64,000 nucleotides of DNA, from contig NZ_BMWG01000002.1 in assembly GCF_014651115.1 (NCBI RefSeq), positions 607,059-671,058 of the forward strand. Reading direction: 5' to 3'. The notes under the pieces were generated by a model. The model worked only from the letters and a program-made list of their open reading frames with translations, was not told where the DNA came from and made no database searches. The DNA comes from Streptomyces inusitatus. Its GTDB lineage: Bacteria > Actinomycetota > Actinomycetes > Streptomycetales > Streptomycetaceae. This document shows, piece after piece, positions 59,062 through 64,000 of the stretch (the stretch's first letter is position 1; each line of letters begins with the position of its first letter). A program made the position numbers and the translations under genes.

Positions 59062-59526
59062 CTACGGACAGGTCTCCGGCCCCGGCAGCCGGCGGGGACC
59101 CGGGCCCTGTTCGGCGAGGTCGTCGCCGGGGTTGAGGACCCGGCAGCGGTGGAGGGAGAGACAGCCGCAGCCGATGCAGCCGGTGATCTCGCGCTCCAGC
59201 TCCTCGATGGCCCGCCGGCGGGCTGCCAGCAGGTCGGCCCAGTGCCGGGAGATGCGCTCCCAGTCGCGCTTCCCGGGCATCCGGCCGTTCGGCAGGGTCG
59301 CGAAGACGTCGGCCACCTCGGAGAGCGGGATGCCCATCCGCTTGGCCACCAGGATCAGCGAGATCCGCCGCAGCACATGCCGGGGGTAGCGGCGCTGATT
59401 GCCCCCGGTGCGCTCTGCGGAGATCAGCCCCCGCTCCTCGTAGAAACGGACCGCCGAGGCGGCTATCCCCGTCCGGCTGGCGACCTCGCCGACGGTGAGC
59501 AGGTCCGTCGGAGCCTTCTCGGCCAT
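59062..59526 (-). CDS. soxR: Redox-sensitive regulator SoxR
   Basis: A 154-residue MerR-family regulator. The HTH is LLTVGEVASRTGIAASAVRFYEERGLI, with the wing NQRRYPRHVLRR. The [2Fe-2S] cluster motif is Cys117, Cys120, Cys122 and Cys128 (CIGCGCLSLHRC), exactly the SoxR spacing. In Streptomyces SoxR responds to redox-active natural products such as actinorhodin and controls small sets of oxidoreductase or transport genes, not SoxS. The start at ATG 59526 fits the family. No perfect SoxR box was seen near it. It is transcribed towards the thiolase gene. Confidence 0.93.
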   Translation of the reverse strand: MAEKAPTDLLTVGEVASRTGIAASAVRFYEERGLISAERTGGNQRRYPRHVLRRISLILVAKRMGIPLSEVADVFATLPNGRMPGKRDWERISRHWADLLAARRRAIEELEREITGCIGCGCLSLHRCRVLNPGDDLAEQGPGPRRLPGPETCP

Positions 59527-59726
59527 TCACCTCGACCTCACGTCGACTCGGAGTCCCAGCGTATCCACCGCCCTCCGGGCACGCCCAAAGCCCCGGCGGA
59601 GATACGGCGTGATGGGGTGCTCCCGGGCGACGGGTCCCGGGTGCCGGGCGACGGGCGACGGCCCGGGAGCACCCCGTACCGTCGAGAGGCACACACCCCG
59701 CCCCGCCTCCCGGAGGAACATCCGCC

Positions 59727-60374
59727 ATGCACGAAGCCGTCCCGCAGCCGGAGATACTCGCCGCCTTCGAGAGCGCCAAGGGATTCATGCCCCGGGTCGA
59801 GGGGCTCGCCCTGTACGCGGCCGCCGTGGCGGCGGGGGCGCTCGGGCTGCCGCTGCTGGAGGTGGGGACGTACTGCGGGCGGTCGACGATCCTGCTCGCC
59901 GACGCGGCGCGGGCGGCGGGCACGACGGCGGTCACCGTCGACCACCACCGGGGCAGCGAGGAGCAGCAGGAGGGGTGGGAGTACCACGACCCGTCGGTGG
60001 TGGACCCCGAGGTGGGGCGGATGGACACACTGCCGGCCTTCCGGCGCACTCTGCACCGCGCGGGTCTGGAGGACCATGTCATCGCGGTGGTCGGCCGCTC
60101 CCCGCAGGTGGCCCGGGTCTGGAACACCCCGCTCGGGCTGGTCTTCATCGACGGCGGGCACACCGACGAGCACGCGAACGGCGACTACGAGGGATGGGCC
60201 CCCCGGCTGGCCGTCGGCGGGCTGCTGGTGATCCACGACGTCTTCCCCGACCCGGCCGACGGCGGCCAGGCCCCGTACCGGGTCTACCGGCGGGCGCTGG
60301 ACTCCGGCGCGTTCACCGAGGTCTCCGTGACCGACTCGCTGCGCGTGCTCCGGCGTACCGGCCCCGGCGTCTGA
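59727..60374 (+). CDS. Class I SAM-dependent methyltransferase
   Basis: A 215-residue protein of the Methyltransf_24-like group. The SAM-binding motif I is LPLLEVGTYCGRSTILLADAA; an acidic residue ends strand beta-2 at VTVDHH; and LVFIDGGHTDEHANGDYEGWAPRL holds motif II and a D-G-H metal-type site often seen in O-methyltransferases. It is short enough for a single Rossmann domain. GGAGG lies upstream of ATG 59727. The substrate is unknown. The gene stands alone between soxR and an amidase. Confidence 0.82.
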   Translation: MHEAVPQPEILAAFESAKGFMPRVEGLALYAAAVAAGALGLPLLEVGTYCGRSTILLADAARAAGTTAVTVDHHRGSEEQQEGWEYHDPSVVDPEVGRMDTLPAFRRTLHRAGLEDHVIAVVGRSPQVARVWNTPLGLVFIDGGHTDEHANGDYEGWAPRLAVGGLLVIHDVFPDPADGGQAPYRVYRRALDSGAFTEVSVTDSLRVLRRTGPGV

Positions 60375-60509
60375 ACCCTGGGGCCCGGCGGGCCCGTACG
60401 GCCACGGCGGCGGGTCCGTCCGTACCGGTCCCGGAATCGTCCCCCTTGTCCGGCGCACCGGGCCGGGGCGCACCGCGCGGACGGGCGGCGATCCCCTACC
60501 ATCGCGCAG

Positions 60510-61484
60510 GTGTCGTACGACGAGACCGGCCGCCCCCGCCGCCAAAGGCCAGGCCCGCCCGCCATCGCCGCCGCCGTGCTCGTGCCGGCGGCGGCGCTCG
60601 CGGGGTGGCTGGCCATAGAGTCGGTGAGCGGGGCCCAGGAGAGCGGGGCCGGGAAGAGCGCGCCCCCGCCGTCCAGCGCGTCCGCGTCATCACCCGCACC
60701 CGCGCCATCAAGTGCGAGTACGGGCACGGGCACGGGTACGGGTACGAGCCCCGGGGGCGGCGGCGGCCAGGGCCCGCTCCACGGCCGTACGATCGTCATC
60801 GACCCCGGCCACAACCCCGGCAACTTCCGGCACCCGGACGAGATCAACGCGCTTGTGGACATCGGGACCAACCGCAAGCCGTGCGACGCGACGGGCACCT
60901 CGACCGACGACGGCTACACCGAGGCCGCCTTCACCCGCGATGTCTCCCGGCGGCTGCGCGCCCTCCTCGAAGAGCGGGGCGCGCGGGTCGAACTGACCCA
61001 TGACGGGGACCGGGAGTTCGGCCCCTGTGTGGACGAGCGCGCCCGGATCGGCAACCGGGCCCGCGCCGACGCGGTCGTCTCCGTCCACGCCGACGGCGCG
61101 GCCAGGGGCAGCCGGGGCTTCCATCTGATCCTGCCCGGCCCGGTCAGGGCGGGCGATGCGGACACCCGGAAGATCGTCGGCCCCTCGCGGGAGCTGGGCG
61201 AGCGGATCGCCGGGGCCTTCGCCCGCACCACCGGGAGCGAGCGGTCCAACTACATCGGCGGCGGCACCGGACTGGATGTGCGCACCGATCTGGGCGGGCT
61301 CAATCTGTCCACCGTGCCGAAGGTGTTCATCGAGTGCGGCAATATGCGAGACCCGGCGGACGCGGCGCTGCTGACCAGCGCCGGATGGCGGCAGCGGGCC
61401 GCGCAGGGGATCGCGGACGGGCTCCGCGCCCATCTGTCCGCACACCCGGAACCGCCTCCTCCGGCCCCTTCGGGGACGAGATGA
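60510..61484 (+). CDS. N-acetylmuramoyl-L-alanine amidase (Amidase_3)
   Basis: A 324-residue exported zinc amidase. After a cytoplasmic start, a hydrophobic segment (IAAAVLVPAAALAGWLAIE) anchors or directs export; a Ser/Pro/Thr/Gly linker with a 6-bp-encoded Thr-Gly repeat precedes the catalytic domain (about 95-310). Zinc ligands are expected at DPGH, an acidic residue in YTEAAFT, and SVHADGA; the general base is Glu in FIECGN. It cleaves the amide between muramic acid and the peptide stem. GTG 60510 follows TACCAT (60497-60502) by 7 nt, so it is probably leaderless. Confidence 0.88.
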   Translation: MSYDETGRPRRQRPGPPAIAAAVLVPAAALAGWLAIESVSGAQESGAGKSAPPPSSASASSPAPAPSSASTGTGTGTGTSPGGGGGQGPLHGRTIVIDPGHNPGNFRHPDEINALVDIGTNRKPCDATGTSTDDGYTEAAFTRDVSRRLRALLEERGARVELTHDGDREFGPCVDERARIGNRARADAVVSVHADGAARGSRGFHLILPGPVRAGDADTRKIVGPSRELGERIAGAFARTTGSERSNYIGGGTGLDVRTDLGGLNLSTVPKVFIECGNMRDPADAALLTSAGWRQRAAQGIADGLRAHLSAHPEPPPPAPSGTR

Positions 61485-61655
61485 CTCCCGACGCCCGGCA
61501 GACGACCGGAACGGGCAGACGATAGATTCACTCCCACGAGGGGGAGCCCACTCCCGGTCCCACCCCGGGCTCCACCCCGGCCCCGCGCCACGCACACCGC
61601 CCCGGGGCGGCAGCGAAGACCGCCCCGATGAGACGACCCAAGAAGGACTTTTTAC

Positions 61656-62471
61656 GTGAACATCCGCTCCCTCACACGAGGTGATGGCGTGGTGATCGGA
61701 GCAGCGGTACTGCTGTTCATCGCCTCGTTCCTGGATACGATCGACTGCTCCGGCGCCCTCTGCGGTGATGTGCCCAACGCCTGGGACAACGGCTCCCTGC
61801 TGCTCGGCGTATATCTGGCGGGCATCATCAGCGCGGTTCTGATCGTCCTCTCCCATCTGCTGCCCCGGCCCCCGAAGCTGCTCGGCATCGAGCTGGGCCA
61901 CTTCGGCATCGCGCTGGCGATCTTCACGGCGTGGTCCGGGCTGGGTGGGATCTTCGACCCGGCGGGCTCGTTCAACGGCGAGCTGGACCCCGACGCGGGC
62001 ACCGGTCTGATCCTCGGCTTCGTCGCGGCCCTCGTGCTGGCGGCGGGCGCGGTCGGCGGCCAGCTCGTCCCAGCGCTCAAGGCCCCGCTCCTCGGTGCTC
62101 CGCGCCCGGCGGCCCCCGCGCCCTACGGCGGCCAGCCGCAGAGCGGCTACGGCTACCCCGGCGCGCAGCAGCAGCCGTACGGCGGTCAGCAGCCCGGCCA
62201 GTCCCAGCCCTCCTACGGCGGCCAGCAGGCCCAGCCCGGCCCCGCCGCCGCGCCGCAGCCGGCCCCGGCGGCCGACTTCGCGCCGTTCTGGTTCGCGGTG
62301 CCGGTGGCCCGTCCGCTGTACGGCGAGGACGGCTCCCCCACCCCGATCGCGGAACTCGCGCCGGGCACCTGGTACCTCGCGGTCGAGCAGCGCGGCGCGG
62401 GCCTGGTCGCCCAGACGCAGGACGGCCGGCGCGGAGTGCTCCAGGACACCTCGGGCATCCAGCGCGGCTGA
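61656..62471 (+). CDS. DUF5336-like membrane protein with disordered tail
   Basis: A 271-residue protein starting at GTG 61656. The N-terminal half has about four membrane spans (VVIGAAVLLFIASFLDTI; LLLGVYLAGIISAVLIVLSHLLP; a third near IALAIFTAWSGLGG; ILGFVAALVLAAGAVGGQLVPAL). The C-terminal half is a Gly/Gln/Pro/Tyr-rich segment with PYGGQ repeats, then a small domain ending VLQDTSGIQRG. It resembles DUF5336-type actinobacterial membrane proteins, whose function is unknown. The Gln/Gly/Tyr-rich stretch is likely disordered. A perfect terminator hairpin follows the stop. Confidence 0.72.
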   Translation: MNIRSLTRGDGVVIGAAVLLFIASFLDTIDCSGALCGDVPNAWDNGSLLLGVYLAGIISAVLIVLSHLLPRPPKLLGIELGHFGIALAIFTAWSGLGGIFDPAGSFNGELDPDAGTGLILGFVAALVLAAGAVGGQLVPALKAPLLGAPRPAAPAPYGGQPQSGYGYPGAQQQPYGGQQPGQSQPSYGGQQAQPGPAAAPQPAPAADFAPFWFAVPVARPLYGEDGSPTPIAELAPGTWYLAVEQRGAGLVAQTQDGRRGVLQDTSGIQRG

Positions 62472-62510
62472 GCCGCCGGGAACACACGAAGGAAACAGAC
62501 GAAGGAACAG

Positions 62511-62553
62511 ACGAAGGGGTGCCGCCGGAGCGAATCCGGCGGCACCCCTTCGT
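62511..62553. terminator. Perfect bidirectional terminator hairpin
   Basis: The 19-bp arms ACGAAGGGGTGCCGCCGGA (62511-62529) and TCCGGCGGCACCCCTTCGT (62535-62553) pair perfectly around a 5-nt loop, GCGAA. The hairpin separates the convergent genes ending at 62471 and 62574. A CGTCATG unit repeated three times (62551-62571) follows. Confidence 0.88.
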
Positions 62554-62573
62554 CATGCGTCATGCGTCATGCC

Positions 62574-63008
62574 TCAGCCGAGGTTCTCTCCCCAGCCGCT
62601 CTGGATCATGGTCTGGAACGCCCATGCGCCATTCCGCTTGATCAGGATGTCGGCGTACCTCGGCAGCTGCTGGGGCTCTCCGCCCGAGGTCATGACGGAG
62701 TCGGTGAAGACGATCACCATCGCGGGCGAGAGGAAGACGGGCGTACGGGTGGACTCGAAGCTGATGTCCTCACCGGCCCCGCCCATCACCTGGGTCATGG
62801 TGTCGATGAACCGCTTCCGGTCCCACTGGGCCGCCGCGCCCTCGCCCTTGGAGTCGTCGCTGACCAGGTTGAGGGGGAAGACCGCGACATCGGCCATGCT
62901 CTCGATCCGGTGCTCGGCGCTGTACTTCTCGTAGACGGCGAACCATGCGTGGATCTCGGCCAGCTCGTCGGCGGTGGGGGTGTAACCGGCGTCGGGCAGC
63001 AAGGACAT
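62574..63008 (-). CDS. SnoaL-like (NTF2 fold) protein
   Basis: A 144-residue small alpha+beta protein. ATG 63008 follows GGGAGA. The N-terminal helix (DELAEIHAWFAVYEKYSAEHRIESMADVAVFPLN) and the later YADILIKRNGAWAFQTMIQSGW match the NTF2/SnoaL-like group of dimeric catalytic or ligand-binding proteins. No polyketide-cyclase residues could be assigned with confidence. It diverges from a luciferase-like oxidoreductase across a 150-nt region containing a palindrome of MarR type. Confidence 0.72.
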   Translation of the reverse strand: MSLLPDAGYTPTADELAEIHAWFAVYEKYSAEHRIESMADVAVFPLNLVSDDSKGEGAAAQWDRKRFIDTMTQVMGGAGEDISFESTRTPVFLSPAMVIVFTDSVMTSGGEPQQLPRYADILIKRNGAWAFQTMIQSGWGENLG

Positions 63009-63073
63009 ACGGATTCTCCCGTTCGGAACGATCACGCTCGGACAGTCGGGAACGTTATCCCCGTTTCCTCGAC

Positions 63074-63089
63074 TAGTCAAACTTGATTA
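63074..63089. promoter_or_regulatory. Candidate MarR-type operator
   Basis: TAGTCAAACTTGATTA is a near-palindrome (TARTCAA and TTGAYTA arms) in the divergent region between the SnoaL-like and F420-type oxidoreductase genes. MarR-family regulators often bind such sites, but none is encoded nearby. Confidence 0.4.
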
Positions 63090-63158
63090 GCCACTCCCTT
63101 CTCTCCGGCGGGCGGCGGGCGTAATCTGACGCACCATCAGATAGAAGGCGGTGGGAAC

Positions 63159-64000
63159 GTGGGACTGCGACTGGGACTGGCGCTCGGTCACTGGGGCCGG
63201 GCCCCCGCGCCCGGCCGGCTCGCTCTCGTACGGGAGGCCGAGCGGCTGGGCTACGACTCGGTGTGGACCGCCGAGGCCTGGGGCTCCGACGCCTTCACCC
63301 CGCTCACCTGGATCGCCGCGCACACCTCGCGGATCAGGCTGGGCACCGCCGTCGCGCAGATGGCCGCCCGCGCCCCCACCGCGACCGCGATGCACGCGCT
63401 CACCCTGGACCATCTCTCCGGCGGACGGATGCTGCTCGGCCTGGGCCTGTCGGGACCGCAGGTGGTGGAGGGGTGGTACGGCAGACCCTTCCCCAGCTCC
63501 CCGCTCACCGCGACCCGGGAGTATGTCGCGGTGATCCGCCAAGTCCTGCGCAGACAGGGCCCCGTCGAGCTGGCGGGCCGCTTCCACCCGCACCCCTACC
63601 GGGGGCCGGACGGCACCGGGCTCGGCCGGGCCCTCAAGCCGATCACCCACCCCCTGCGGGCCGGGCTTCCGCTGCTCATCGGCGCGGAAGGGCCCAAGAA
63701 CATCGCCCAGACGGTCCGGATCGCCGACGGCTGGATCCCGCTCCACTGGTCCCCCTCGGGCGCGGGCGCCCACCGCGAGGCGCTCGCCGCCGCGCCCGAG
63801 GGCTTCATGGTCGCGCCGATGGTGCACGCCCGGGTCTGCGACGACGTCGCGGAGGGGCTGCTGCCGGTCAAGGCGGCGCTCGGCTTCTACATCGGGGGCA
63901 TGGGGCACACGAGCCGGAACTTCCACGCCGATCTGATGGCGCGGACGGGGTACGAGTCAGAGGCGCGGCTGATCCAGCGGCTGTTCGCCGAGGGGCGGCG
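63159..64000 (+). CDS. LLM-class F420-dependent oxidoreductase, 3' end outside window
   Basis: This gene is cut by the right edge; 280 codons are present, with no stop. GTG 63159 follows AAGGCGG. The start VGLRLGLALGHWGRAPAPGRLALVREAERLGYDSVWTAEAWGSDAFTPLTWIAAHTSRIRLGTAV is the F420-dependent luciferase-like barrel pattern, and the later MVHARVCDDVAEGLLPVKAALGFYIGGMGHTSRNF matches actinobacterial F420-dependent oxidoreductases. Members use F420H2 to reduce diverse substrates in the cytoplasm. It is divergent from the SnoaL-like gene, with a MarR-type palindrome between them. Confidence 0.85.
   Translation, partial: MGLRLGLALGHWGRAPAPGRLALVREAERLGYDSVWTAEAWGSDAFTPLTWIAAHTSRIRLGTAVAQMAARAPTATAMHALTLDHLSGGRMLLGLGLSGPQVVEGWYGRPFPSSPLTATREYVAVIRQVLRRQGPVELAGRFHPHPYRGPDGTGLGRALKPITHPLRAGLPLLIGAEGPKNIAQTVRIADGWIPLHWSPSGAGAHREALAAAPEGFMVAPMVHARVCDDVAEGLLPVKAALGFYIGGMGHTSRNFHADLMARTGYESEARLIQRLFAEGR

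Noticed and set aside
1..64000. tRNA genes, insertion sequences or plasmid origin
   Set aside because: No tRNA-like cloverleaf, transposase motif with flanking repeats, or replication gene was recognised. The ParB-like gene lacks a ParA partner and parS sites.

Overview
The window is a 64 kb piece of a very G+C-rich actinobacterial chromosome, almost certainly Streptomyces. The signs are third codon positions rich in G and C, frequent GTG starts, many ATGA start/stop overlaps, -10 boxes lying 6-7 nt before start codons (leaderless genes), a SoxR with an intact iron-sulfur cluster motif, DesK/DesR-type two-component genes, and an RNase HI/phosphatase fusion. No tRNA, rRNA, CRISPR array or insertion sequence was seen.

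Layout. 1-15.5 kb: a two-SDR plus C45-acyltransferase operon (cut at the left edge), an SGNH hydrolase, a Nudix hydrolase, lipoproteins, a LuxR-HTH/periplasmic-binding-domain fusion, a 1282-residue HTH/STAND-NTPase/WD40 protein, and a divergent MFS/LysR pair separated by tandem 14-bp repeats. 15.6-31.0 kb: a one-directional cluster headed by a cysteine-rich leader peptide. It holds an AsnB-like amidotransferase, a class III aminotransferase, a complete oligopeptide-type ABC importer, an NtaA/DszA-type flavin monooxygenase, an aminothiazoline-carboxylate-hydrolase-like protein, a class II DAHP synthase, and an adenylating-ligase/LuxC-type reductase pair resembling the grixazone GriD/GriC carboxylate reductase. 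It ends in a strong terminator. I do not recognise this gene combination as a described pathway. It could be an aromatic-aldehyde biosynthetic cluster, a sulfur-scavenging operon, or a mosaic of both.

31.1-38.3 kb: a probable defence island, with a C5 cytosine methyltransferase, a DUF4928-like protein, Vsr, and a tight operon of SNF2 helicase, ParB-like protein and an unknown protein. It abuts rnpB (about 38540-38950). 39-49 kb: mostly housekeeping and conserved genes (MerR regulator, RNB ribonuclease, YaaA, Eda, Nudix, RNase HI/phosphatase, zinc-ribbon protein, Nif3-like protein).

49.6-59 kb: acyl-CoA/steroid-like catabolic genes (SDR, Zn alcohol dehydrogenase, MaoC, SCP2-type thiolase). 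The MaoC operon and the thiolase are each preceded by a KstR-like palindrome, and an ABC ATPase, sensor kinase, response regulator and MFS exporter lie between them. 59-64 kb: SoxR, a methyltransferase, an amidase, a DUF5336-like membrane protein, a SnoaL-like protein and a truncated F420-type oxidoreductase.

A trait spread over the window is unrelated short tandem repeats with the same 14-bp period at four places outside or at the ends of genes.
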